Source of the DNA: Acinetobacter rudis
Lineage (GTDB): Bacteria > Pseudomonadota > Gammaproteobacteria > Pseudomonadales > Moraxellaceae
Length of the DNA stretch: 64,000 nucleotides
Assembly: GCF_000829675.1 (NCBI RefSeq)
Contig: NZ_BBRX01000018.1
Location: 1-64,000 of the forward strand
Direction: 5' to 3'
The translations under genes and the position numbers were made by a program. The notes under the pieces are model-generated. The model was not told the DNA's origin. It ran no database searches and was given only the letters and a program-made list of their open reading frames with translations. Of the stretch, positions 41,254 to 50,168 are shown in pieces (the first letter of the stretch is position 1; each line of letters begins with the position of its first letter).

Positions 41254-43545
41254 ATGAAGTTAAATACCCTAATGAATGGAATCAAATTAAATACACAGCT
41301 CAAAGCTTATTTACTCAGCTTGCCCATGCTTATGATGGGACAGCAGGCTTTGGCACATGGTCAGGCTGCCGAAATGTTGCCATTACAGCAAGCGATGCAA
41401 GCTGTGGGAGCAACTGTAGAACATGATCGTTATTCAGGTATTTATACCATTAGTAAAAACTCAACCTATGTCAAAGTTAAAGCTGATGCTGCATCTATCT
41501 TAGTGAATGGTCAGCCATTAAATATTACTGTGCCAGTGATTGAGAAAAATGGTCAAGCTTATGCTTCATCAACTTTGGCCAATGAGATATTTCAATCAGG
41601 ATTAGATCAAACTTTTGTTGCTGAAACAGTCCCTCATCCGCTTAACAGTTTATCTGCAAATGAGATCAGTCAGGTTCGAGCGATTGTTGCTGCGGATCGT
41701 CGTGCACCAAAACTTTTACGTTTTAGTCGTTTAGCACTTAAAGCACCAGATAAATATCAAGTGTGGAACGATGTTCTTGCCAATAAACCTTCAAAACAAT
41801 TGCGTGAAGCGAACTTTTCACTGTTACAAGGCAATCAGATTATTGAAGGGGTGGTGAACTTAAAAACAAATAAAGTCACCGAGTGGAGAGTGATCAAAGA
41901 TACGCATGGGATGGTTTTACTTGATGATTTTGAGTTAGTACAAAAGGTGATTAAAGAAAGCCCTGAATTTGCAGCAGCACTAAAAAAGCGAGGTATTTCT
42001 GATCCAAATAAAGTCGTGGCAACACCATTGACCGTGGGTTATTTTGGTGGGGAAGATGGCTTAAGTAAAGAGTTTAACTATCTAAAAATTGTCTCTTATC
42101 TCGATGTTGGCGATGGAAACTATTGGGCGCATCCGATTGAAAATCTAGTTGCCGTTGTGGATTTGGATCAGAAAAAGGTGGTTAAAGTTGAAGATGGTGA
42201 TTTGGTTCCTATTCCAATGGCTGCACGACCTTATGATGGTCGTGATCGACAAGTCTCTAAAACTAAGCCCTTACGTATCACTGAACCTGAAGGTAAAAAC
42301 TTCCAAGTATCTGGTCAATATGTGCATTGGAACAATTGGTGTTTTCATGTGGCATTAGATTCACGTGTTGGTTTGCAGTTATCCACAGTCTCTTATAAGG
42401 ATAAAGGCGTAAAGCGCAAAATCATGTATTCAGGTAATTTGGGTGGAATGATTGTACCTTATGGTGATCCCGATCTAGGCTGGTACTTTAAGTCTTACCT
42501 AGACTCAGGCGATTATGGAATGGGGACTTTAACCGCCTCACTTGATCGTGGAACTGATGTCCCTGAAAATGCTGTAATGTTTGATGCTGTGATTGCAGAT
42601 TATCAGGGAAATCCAATGACTATTCCCCGAGCTTTCGCTATTTTTGAACGTTATGCCAATCCAGACTATAAACATCAAGAAATGGGGCAGGCCAATGTTA
42701 GCGTGGCGCGCCGTGAATTGGTGGTGCGATGGGTGAGTACCATTGGTAATTATGACTATATTTTTGATTGGGTCTTAGCTGAAAATGGTACGATTGGTAT
42801 TAATGCAGGCGCATCGGGTATTGAGGCTGTCAAAGGTGTTAAAGCCAAGACAATGCATGATCTAACTGCAAAAGAAGATACACGTTATGGCACATTAATC
42901 GATCATAATATTGTTGGTACGACACATCAGCATATATATAATTTCCGCCTAGATCTTGATGTTGATGGGGATAAAAATAGTTTTACCCATATGAATCCTG
43001 TAGTTAATCGCAATGATAAAGGTATTCGTAAGAGTGCAATGGAGATTGAAACCTCTAAAGTAACAACCGAACAAGCAGCAAGTGAAAAATTTGATCCAAG
43101 CACCATTCGACTCATCAGTAACGATAACGTTGAAAATGCCATGGGAAATCCCGTGTCATATCAGTTGATTCCTTTTGCAGGAGGAACACATCCTATTGCG
43201 AAGGGGGCTAACTTCTCTGCTGATGAATGGTTGTTCAAACGTCTTAATTTTATGGATAAGCAAATTTGGGTAACCAAGTACAATCCAAATGAATTGTACC
43301 CCGATGGTGAATACCCAAATCGTTCAAGTCATGATACAGGACTCGGACAGTTCACTGGCAATAATGACAATATTGAAAATCAAGACTTGGTGGTATGGTT
43401 AACGACAGGAACAACACATGTCGCACGCTCTGAGGAATGGCCCATGATGCCAACAGAATGGGTTAATGTGCTACTCAAACCTTGGAACTTCTTTGATCAG
43501 ACCCCAAGCTTGAAACAGAATGAGTCCAATAAATCGCATCATTGA
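41254..43545 (+). CDS. tynA: Copper amine oxidase (primary-amine oxidase, TynA)
   Basis: 763 residues, exported (signal peptide to about residue 35, ending QQALAHG). The topaquinone precursor Tyr500 lies in STIGNYDY, the catalytic base Asp417 in YLDSGDYG, and copper-binding His558 and His560 in THQHIYNF, with the third His near THVARSEEW. An N-terminal D1 domain like that of E. coli TynA is present (about 40-120). It oxidises phenylethylamine and related amines to aldehydes, NH3 and H2O2 in the periplasm. AAGG precedes the start. The aldehyde dehydrogenase gene follows. Confidence 0.96.
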   Translation: MKLNTLMNGIKLNTQLKAYLLSLPMLMMGQQALAHGQAAEMLPLQQAMQAVGATVEHDRYSGIYTISKNSTYVKVKADAASILVNGQPLNITVPVIEKNGQAYASSTLANEIFQSGLDQTFVAETVPHPLNSLSANEISQVRAIVAADRRAPKLLRFSRLALKAPDKYQVWNDVLANKPSKQLREANFSLLQGNQIIEGVVNLKTNKVTEWRVIKDTHGMVLLDDFELVQKVIKESPEFAAALKKRGISDPNKVVATPLTVGYFGGEDGLSKEFNYLKIVSYLDVGDGNYWAHPIENLVAVVDLDQKKVVKVEDGDLVPIPMAARPYDGRDRQVSKTKPLRITEPEGKNFQVSGQYVHWNNWCFHVALDSRVGLQLSTVSYKDKGVKRKIMYSGNLGGMIVPYGDPDLGWYFKSYLDSGDYGMGTLTASLDRGTDVPENAVMFDAVIADYQGNPMTIPRAFAIFERYANPDYKHQEMGQANVSVARRELVVRWVSTIGNYDYIFDWVLAENGTIGINAGASGIEAVKGVKAKTMHDLTAKEDTRYGTLIDHNIVGTTHQHIYNFRLDLDVDGDKNSFTHMNPVVNRNDKGIRKSAMEIETSKVTTEQAASEKFDPSTIRLISNDNVENAMGNPVSYQLIPFAGGTHPIAKGANFSADEWLFKRLNFMDKQIWVTKYNPNELYPDGEYPNRSSHDTGLGQFTGNNDNIENQDLVVWLTTGTTHVARSEEWPMMPTEWVNVLLKPWNFFDQTPSLKQNESNKSHH

Positions 43546-43554
43546 TGCGAGTAT

Positions 43555-43585
43555 AAAACCCTTAACGACGCTGTTAAGGGTTTTT
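43555..43585 (+). terminator. Terminator after tynA
   Basis: AAAACCCTTAAC and GTTAAGGGTTTT pair perfectly around GACGCT and end in T. It lies between tynA and the dehydrogenase gene, so the latter may need its own promoter or read-through. Confidence 0.88.
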
Positions 43586-43628
43586 AAATTGGATTTTAAA
43601 CAAGAAACGATGGTTTAAGGAACTTATC

Positions 43629-45038
43629 ATGCTGAATCAAATGATTTATAACGGAAAAAATCAACAAGGTCAGGGTGAAGCAATCGCTGTTTTAGATCCA
43701 GCTTCCTTGCAAGTGATTACAACTTTTCATAGTGCAACAGTAGCTCAAGTAGATGCTGTAGTAGCCACTGCACAACAGGCCTTTTTACAGTGGCAACACT
43801 GTAGTGATCAACACGTTGAACAAAGCTTGGCTGCGATTGCGGCGGACCTACTCGACTCACGAGATGAGTTAGCTCGATTAATTTGTCAAGAACAAGGAAA
43901 GCCGTTGGCACTGGCTCAGCTTGAAGTGGATATGGCTATTTATTGGCTTAATGTTACTAATGCTTTAGAAATTCCAGTTTTGCGACAACAAGATGAACAT
44001 GGCAAAGTGATGCAGACCTATCATCGACCTGTAGGTGTTGTTGCTTCAATTACGCCATGGAATTGGCCATTAATGATTGCAATATGGCATATTATTCCAG
44101 CCTTGAAAGCGAAGAATTGCGTCATTAACAAACCCTCAGAATATACCCCATTAAGTACTATTTTCTTGGTAGATATTATTAATCGCCATTTACCTGCTGG
44201 GGTATGTAATATCGTATTGGGAGAGGGTGAAATTGGTGCGGCTTTGACTCAACATCGTGGGGTAAATAAAGTCACTTTCACAGGATCGACCGTTGTTGGA
44301 CAACAAATTCTGAGTCATTCAGCGCAAAGCTTAACTCCTGTTATTTTAGAACTGGGTGGAAATGATGCTGCGATTGTATTAGATGATGTCGATGTTAATG
44401 CGATTGCCGAAAAGATTTTTAATGGCGCTTTTTTAAATGCTGGACAGACCTGTGCGTGTATTAAACGGCTTTATGTTCATGAAAATATCTATGATGCAGT
44501 ATTAAATGCCCTGGTAACTTTGGCCGATCAGCAGGTTTTAGGCCATGGTCTTGAGGCATCAACGACAATGGGGCCTATACAGAATATAAAGCATTACCAT
44601 AAAGTAAAAACGATGCTAGCTGCTGCTCTAGAAGAGGGGGCTGTGATTGCCAATCGGGTCGTGCCTGCTGTACCACAACAGGGTTATTTCATTGCTCCTT
44701 TGATTTTGACTGAGGTTAAAGAGCAGAGCCAAATTTTTGCGACAGAGCAATTCGCACCCATTTTACCTGTTGTGAAGTTTAAAGATATTGCACAGGTGAT
44801 CCAGCAGAGCAATGATACAGACTATGCGTTAGGAGCCTCGATTTGGACGCAAGATTTAGACCAAGCAGCGCAACTTGCTGGCCAATTACAAGCAGGTACA
44901 GTTTGGATTAACAGTCATGCGGATGTCTCTCCTCATGCTGCTTTTTCAGGATGGAAAAAGTCTGGGCTAGGCTCTTCATTTGCTTTAGATGGTCTGTTGC
45001 AATTTACCCAAAAACAAGTGATTCATGGCGTGGTCTAG
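43629..45038 (+). CDS. feaB: Aldehyde dehydrogenase, phenylacetaldehyde dehydrogenase-like
   Basis: 469 residues of the NAD(P)-dependent ALDH superfamily. TPWNWP holds the oxyanion Asn145, ELGGND the general base Glu241, and NAGQTCACI the nucleophile Cys275. Its place after tynA points to oxidation of phenylacetaldehyde to phenylacetate, the substrate of PaaK. The fea name is inferred from context; related enzymes oxidise succinate semialdehyde or other aldehydes. Confidence 0.78.
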   Translation: MLNQMIYNGKNQQGQGEAIAVLDPASLQVITTFHSATVAQVDAVVATAQQAFLQWQHCSDQHVEQSLAAIAADLLDSRDELARLICQEQGKPLALAQLEVDMAIYWLNVTNALEIPVLRQQDEHGKVMQTYHRPVGVVASITPWNWPLMIAIWHIIPALKAKNCVINKPSEYTPLSTIFLVDIINRHLPAGVCNIVLGEGEIGAALTQHRGVNKVTFTGSTVVGQQILSHSAQSLTPVILELGGNDAAIVLDDVDVNAIAEKIFNGAFLNAGQTCACIKRLYVHENIYDAVLNALVTLADQQVLGHGLEASTTMGPIQNIKHYHKVKTMLAAALEEGAVIANRVVPAVPQQGYFIAPLILTEVKEQSQIFATEQFAPILPVVKFKDIAQVIQQSNDTDYALGASIWTQDLDQAAQLAGQLQAGTVWINSHADVSPHAAFSGWKKSGLGSSFALDGLLQFTQKQVIHGVV

Positions 45039-45068
45039 CTTGTAGACATGATTATAAAATTTACAAAA

Positions 45069-45097
45069 AGACGGGTTCTCAACACCCGTTTTTTTTA
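45069..45097 (+). terminator. Terminator after the aldehyde dehydrogenase gene
   Basis: ACGGGT and ACCCGT form a short stem around TCTCAAC, followed by nine T. Confidence 0.85.
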
Positions 45098-45344
45098 TGA
45101 TTTCTCATGGAGGAGGGGAAATATTTTGTATGAACTGGCTCAACAGTAATCTAGCTGATCACGACGTTTAACTGATTGATGGTCAGTTTACATGGTGGCG
45201 ATGTGTTGTTTTATTCATCAAGTGATGGGGGCTGTAAATCGCAGCTTAAACACAGCGATGAAGAAAAAGTTGGAGTGACCCTTTTAAAAGTCATGATGCT
45301 CCTGTTATAACTGATCAATCAGATCGAGAGTTGACTATATTGTG
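45098..45344. other. Leader region of glnE
   Basis: About 250 bases (305 counted from the preceding stop codon) with no supported gene. It should hold the promoter of glnE. No clear -10/-35 pair was assigned. Confidence 0.45.
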
Positions 45345-48095
45345 ATGAATGCTGCGCAGTTACAAAAGACCTTAACCGCAAGTGAATATGCGGAGCGTGT
45401 ACTCAGATTACACCAGACTGAGATTGAACAAGATTATGCTCTCGATCAATTTTTAAAGCCTTTATCGACTGCGCAAATTTATCAGTATGTTGAAGACAGT
45501 ATTGCTGAGATCAGTGATGAAAAGCGTTGGATGCAGATCATGCGGATTTTACGTGCGCGCTTAATGTTTCGTTGGATTTGGCAAGATGCCAATCAGCTGA
45601 CTGATGTTATTGGGCTGACACGTGAGTTATCAGACTTTGCTGATGCCTGTATTTGTGCCGCAAAAGCCTTTGCTAAGATTCCTTTAGTTGCCAAACATGG
45701 TGAACCCTACAGTTATAATGGTAAGTTGCAAGATTTAATCGTGGTTGCAATGGGGAAGTTGGGAGCTCAAGAACTTAATTTATCTAGTGATATTGATCTA
45801 ATATTTGCCTTTGATGAGCAAGGTGAAACCAACGGGCGCAAGTGCATAGATGTACAACAATTTTGTATTCTATGGGGGCAAAAGTTAATTTATTTACTTG
45901 ATCATATTAGTGCGGAAGGCTTTGTTTTCCGTGTTGATATGCGTTTAAGACCTTGGGGAGATGGATCAGCATTGGCGATTAGTCATGCTGCTTTGGAAAA
46001 ATACCTGAGTCAACATGGTCGTGAGTGGGAGCGATATGCTTGGATTAAAGCGCGTATTGTGACTGGTGGTGCAGAAGGTGATGATCTACTTCGTATGACT
46101 CGACCATTCGTATTTCGTAAATATGTTGACTACACCGCATTTGAAGCTATGCGTGAAATGAAGTCGATGATTGAGCGTGAGGTTAATCGTCGTAATATCA
46201 CAGATGATATTAAATTAGGTGCTGGTGGTATTCGAGAAGTTGAATTTATTGTTCAAGTATTTCAGTTGATTTACGGCGGTTCTAAGCTTGAGTTACAAGA
46301 TCGTCAGTGTTTGGTGAGTTTGGCGCATTTGGGTGAAGTTGGCTTACTGGATATCGAAGCTGTTTCAGATTTAGAAGATGCTTATTTATTTTTACGTAGA
46401 GTTGAACATGCAATCCAAGCTCTCAATGATCAGCAAACACAATCTTTACCACTTGATGAAGATCATCGCCAACGAATGATTGATACTTTGGGTTTTGAGA
46501 GTTGGGAAGCATTTTTACAGGTCTTAAATAATAAACGGACCAAAGTGGTTTTTCAGTTTGAGCATTTAATTAAAGAAAAAGGTATAGATTCACCTACTGA
46601 AAACTTTAGCCAGTTAGAACAACAACTTGATCCATTGCTTGATGAACGCGCTAAAAACTTAGTGCATGAGTTTTGGCATGGCCATGCCATTAAAAAACTG
46701 CCAGCAAAAGCAGTCAACCGTCTTACAGAGTTTTGGCCCCACTTAGTTCAGGCTGTACTACAGTCTAATGATCCACAAACAGCGCTGATTCGTCTTATGC
46801 CTTTAGTTGAATCAATTATGCGACGTAGTGTTTATCTGGTCATGTTGATTGAAAGCAAAGGTGCACTACAACGTTTGGTAAAAATGGCTACGGTAAGTCC
46901 ATGGATTTGTGAAGAATTGACACAATATCCTGTTCTATTGGATGAGTTTCTTACCATGGACTTTGAGCTGCCTAAACTACAAGACTTAGAAGACTCCTTG
47001 CGTCAACAATTACTGCGCATTGAGCTTGAACAGATTGAAGACCTGATGCGGGTATTACGACTATTCAAAAAATCCAATGTATTAGCTGTTGCTGCAAGTG
47101 ATGTTTTGGCAGAAAGCCCGTTGATGAAAGTTTCCGATGCCTTAACAGATATTGCAGAGGTTTCAGTAATCGCGACATTAAATCTAGCTTATCGGACAGT
47201 GGCAAAAAGACACGGCTATCCATTGAATATGGAGGGTGGGCGCTGTAGTTTAGAGGATCTTGCTTTTGCTGTGATTGGTTATGGTAAAGTCGGTGGCATT
47301 GAGTTGGGCTATGGCTCAGATCTTGATTTAGTGTTTATTCATTATATGGATGAACAAGCAGATACGGATGGTCATAAGCCAATTAGTGGCTTTGAGTTCG
47401 CGATGCGAGTTGCTCAAAAGTTTATTTCGTTTATGACCACACAGACCTTAGATGGTCGTGTATATGAAGTAGATACACGACTACGGCCTTCTGGTGAGGC
47501 AGGACTATTGGTCACTAGTCTCAAAGCTTTTGAACAGTATCAATTGAAAAATGCATGGATATGGGAACATCAAGCTTTGGTCCGTGCACGTTCGATCGCA
47601 GGTGATGTGCTGTTAAGGGCTAAGTTTGAGCGTTTACGCCGTGAAATCTTAACTATTCCACGTGATGAAAATAAAGTACGTCAAGAAGTACTGAACATGC
47701 GTGAAAAAATGAAAGATCATCTAGGTTCTTCTAACGAGCAAAAAAAACATGGAATTTTTCACCTAAAACAAGATGCTGGTGGTATCGTTGACATTGAATT
47801 TATGGCACAGTATGTAGTGCTAGCATGGAGTGGGACGAAACCAGATCTCGCCCATTATCCAGACAATGTAAGAATCCTAGAAGATGCAGCAAAAGCCGAT
47901 TGCTTATCCAGTGACGACGTTTCTGCTTTGATTCAGGCTTATCTCAGTGAACGAGCCGAGAGCCACCGCCTAGCCCTTGCAAATCAATCCATGCAAGTGA
48001 GCGCTGCGGACTGGCACGATACCCGTGAGATCGTTTGCAAGTTATGGCAAAGATTAATTGATCCTACGGCGAGCTTCGCCGTGGGTCGTGAATAA
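45345..48095 (+). CDS. glnE: Glutamine synthetase adenylyltransferase/deadenylase
   Basis: 916 residues with two nucleotidyltransferase domains, each followed by a regulatory helical domain. The first active site contains GKLGAQELNLSSDIDLIF (about residue 143-160), the second GYGKVGGIELGYGSDLDLVF (about 645-664). It adds or removes AMP on glutamine synthetase according to PII state and glutamine. The start at 45345 is used; a GTG one codon earlier is possible. The last codons contain a strong hairpin. ilvE follows 25 bases later. Confidence 0.95.
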   Translation: MNAAQLQKTLTASEYAERVLRLHQTEIEQDYALDQFLKPLSTAQIYQYVEDSIAEISDEKRWMQIMRILRARLMFRWIWQDANQLTDVIGLTRELSDFADACICAAKAFAKIPLVAKHGEPYSYNGKLQDLIVVAMGKLGAQELNLSSDIDLIFAFDEQGETNGRKCIDVQQFCILWGQKLIYLLDHISAEGFVFRVDMRLRPWGDGSALAISHAALEKYLSQHGREWERYAWIKARIVTGGAEGDDLLRMTRPFVFRKYVDYTAFEAMREMKSMIEREVNRRNITDDIKLGAGGIREVEFIVQVFQLIYGGSKLELQDRQCLVSLAHLGEVGLLDIEAVSDLEDAYLFLRRVEHAIQALNDQQTQSLPLDEDHRQRMIDTLGFESWEAFLQVLNNKRTKVVFQFEHLIKEKGIDSPTENFSQLEQQLDPLLDERAKNLVHEFWHGHAIKKLPAKAVNRLTEFWPHLVQAVLQSNDPQTALIRLMPLVESIMRRSVYLVMLIESKGALQRLVKMATVSPWICEELTQYPVLLDEFLTMDFELPKLQDLEDSLRQQLLRIELEQIEDLMRVLRLFKKSNVLAVAASDVLAESPLMKVSDALTDIAEVSVIATLNLAYRTVAKRHGYPLNMEGGRCSLEDLAFAVIGYGKVGGIELGYGSDLDLVFIHYMDEQADTDGHKPISGFEFAMRVAQKFISFMTTQTLDGRVYEVDTRLRPSGEAGLLVTSLKAFEQYQLKNAWIWEHQALVRARSIAGDVLLRAKFERLRREILTIPRDENKVRQEVLNMREKMKDHLGSSNEQKKHGIFHLKQDAGGIVDIEFMAQYVVLAWSGTKPDLAHYPDNVRILEDAAKADCLSSDDVSALIQAYLSERAESHRLALANQSMQVSAADWHDTREIVCKLWQRLIDPTASFAVGRE
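48065..48085 (+). other. Hairpin within the last codons of glnE
   Basis: CTACGGCGA and TCGCCGTGG pair around a short loop, inside the coding end of glnE and about 35 bases before the ilvE start. No T-run follows, so it is not a standard terminator; it may protect the mRNA or set glnE/ilvE expression ratios. Confidence 0.45.
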
Positions 48096-48120
48096 TTATG
48101 TTAAATTTGGAGAGTGTGCC

Positions 48121-49047
48121 ATGAACTTGGCTGATCGTGATGGTTTTATTTGGCAAGACGGACAATTAGTTGACTGGCGTGAAGCAAAAATTCACGTATT
48201 AACGCATACATTGCATTACAGTATGGGTGTGTTTGAAGGTGTCCGCGCTTATGAAACGCCAAATGGAACGGCTATTTTCCGCCTACAAGACCATACTAAG
48301 CGTTTATTAAACTCTGCAAAAATTTATCAAATGAAAGTCCCATTTGATCAAGCAACTTTAGAACAAGCACAGTTAGATGTTGTACGTGAAAATAAACTGT
48401 CATCATGCTATTTGCGTCCAATTGTTTTTATTGGCTCAGAAAAATTAGGAATTGCGGCAACTGATAATACGATTCATGCCGTAGTTGCTGCTTGGAGCTG
48501 GGGTGCGTATTTGGGTGATGAAGCGATGGCTAAAGGTATTCGCGTGAAAACATCATCATTTACTCATCACCATCCTAACGTGACGATGTGTAAAGCAAAA
48601 GCTTCAGGTAATTATACTGTATCGATTCTTGCGCATCAGGAAGTGGCTCATTCAGGTTATGATGAAGCGATGCTGATGGACCCACAAGGCTTTGTATGTC
48701 AAGGCTCTGGTGAGAACGTCTTCTTAGTGAAAGATGGTGCATTACATACACCAGATTTGGCTGGTGGTGCATTAGATGGTATTACACGTCAAACGATCAT
48801 TACCCTTGCCAAAGACATGGGCATTGAAGTGATTGAGCGTCGTATTACTCGTGATGAGTTCTATATCGGTGATGAGGCGTTCTTTACTGGTACAGCAGCA
48901 GAAGTTACACCAATTCGCGAGTATGATGATCGTGAGATTGGTTGTGGTTCTCGCGGCCCAATTACTGAGAAAATTCAAAAAGCATTCTTTGATGCAGTTC
49001 AAGGTAAAGACCCTAAATATGCTCATTGGCTAACTTATGTAAAATAA
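48121..49047 (+). CDS. ilvE: Branched-chain amino acid aminotransferase
   Basis: 308-residue fold-type IV PLP enzyme. It begins NLADRDGFIWQDGQLVDW, has the substrate loop SMGVFEGVRAY, a PLP lysine in CKAKASGNY (about residue 160) and the phosphate-binding GITRQTII. It exchanges amino groups between Leu/Ile/Val and 2-oxoglutarate. GGAG lies 8 bases before 48121, so an upstream frame overlapping glnE is rejected. ilvE marks one edge of the Acinetobacter outer-core locus. Confidence 0.96.
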   Translation: MNLADRDGFIWQDGQLVDWREAKIHVLTHTLHYSMGVFEGVRAYETPNGTAIFRLQDHTKRLLNSAKIYQMKVPFDQATLEQAQLDVVRENKLSSCYLRPIVFIGSEKLGIAATDNTIHAVVAAWSWGAYLGDEAMAKGIRVKTSSFTHHHPNVTMCKAKASGNYTVSILAHQEVAHSGYDEAMLMDPQGFVCQGSGENVFLVKDGALHTPDLAGGALDGITRQTIITLAKDMGIEVIERRITRDEFYIGDEAFFTGTAAEVTPIREYDDREIGCGSRGPITEKIQKAFFDAVQGKDPKYAHWLTYVK

Positions 49048-49071
49048 GCATTGTTATAAAATGAGATGTTC

Positions 49072-49102
49072 AAAAAGGCGAAACGTAGTATTCGCCTTTT
49101 TT
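49072..49102 (+). terminator. Terminator after ilvE
   Basis: AAAAAGGCGAA and TTCGCCTTTTT pair perfectly around an 8-base loop and end in a T-run. Confidence 0.9.
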
Positions 49103-49145
49103 AATATGATTTGGCTGATTAATTGCCAGAGTAAAGGAAATTCTT

Positions 49146-50036
49146 ATGCACATTGTCTATGTGAGTGATGGTAAAGCTGGTCATCGAGCTCAAGCACTCG
49201 GGCTTTGGCAGGCCATGCAACGCGCATTATCGCTTGAAATTAGTTTTCAAGAGATCAATATTGCTGAAATGGCAGTTTTTCCTTTATTTGTTGCTGCTTT
49301 TCGTGGACAGCATAGTGCTGTAACTATTCAGCCTGATTATATTTTTTCTGTTGGAAGTCATACTCAGCTACGTGCCTTGTTACTTGGACGAGTCTATCCG
49401 CAAGCAAAAAAAGTGGTTTTAATGAAACCTAATTATCCTTTTGCTTGCTTTGACACGGTGGTCGTACCGAAGCATGATGCAGTAAAGCAAAGCAACAATG
49501 TGATCGAAACCCAAGGTGCACTCAATCCAATTGTGAACCAACATGAGCACCAAGCTGAGCGCATTTTAATTGCACTCGGGGGTGGCTCAAAACGTCATCA
49601 ATGGCATACAGATCGTGTTTTAACAACAGTGACGCAGATTATTCAAGCCAATCCGAATGCGAAAATTATTATGACAACTTCTCGGCGGACACCCGCAGAT
49701 GTTCTGCGCTCGCTTGAAGCTACTTCTGATCTAAAACGTTTAGAAATATATCCAGTAGAACAAACCCCACAGGGCTGGATATTCCAGCAGATGCAGTTGG
49801 CAGAAGCTGTATGGGTGACAGAAGACAGTGTTTCTATGCTATTTGAAGCATTGACAGCAGGCTGCAGAGTAGGACTGATTCAACTTGAGCGTTTGAAGCA
49901 GGATCGTATTACTCAATCTGTAGATTTATTAATAAATGAGCAATGGGTCAGTAGGGCATTTTCTATGAAAGATTTACCTCAAGCACAATATATTAACGAA
50001 GCCGACAGAGTTGCACATTTGTTATTATCTAAATAA
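49146..50036 (+). CDS. ELM1-like putative glycosyltransferase (outer-core locus)
   Basis: 296 residues of the ELM1/DUF1022 family, which has a GT-B-like fold and is common in Acinetobacter lipooligosaccharide loci. VSDGKAGHRAQALGL at the start, ALGGGSKRHQW and TTSRRTP in the middle and VTEDSVSMLFEALTAG near residue 225-240 are family hallmarks (the latter like the sugar-nucleotide site of GT-B enzymes). It likely adds a sugar to the LOS core at the inner membrane. It is related to the gene at 55379 but not a recent copy. Confidence 0.75.
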   Translation: MHIVYVSDGKAGHRAQALGLWQAMQRALSLEISFQEINIAEMAVFPLFVAAFRGQHSAVTIQPDYIFSVGSHTQLRALLLGRVYPQAKKVVLMKPNYPFACFDTVVVPKHDAVKQSNNVIETQGALNPIVNQHEHQAERILIALGGGSKRHQWHTDRVLTTVTQIIQANPNAKIIMTTSRRTPADVLRSLEATSDLKRLEIYPVEQTPQGWIFQQMQLAEAVWVTEDSVSMLFEALTAGCRVGLIQLERLKQDRITQSVDLLINEQWVSRAFSMKDLPQAQYINEADRVAHLLLSK

Positions 50037-50168
50037 TCACGAGATGCGGTAGAGGAAGTACGCTGGTTACAAAAAATACTATAAATTGAAAATATTGAGT
50101 CCATATAGCGCTTGTAAACTCAGTTTATTGTTGTAGCATTGGCGCTTTATTTTTATATTTTTTTTGTC

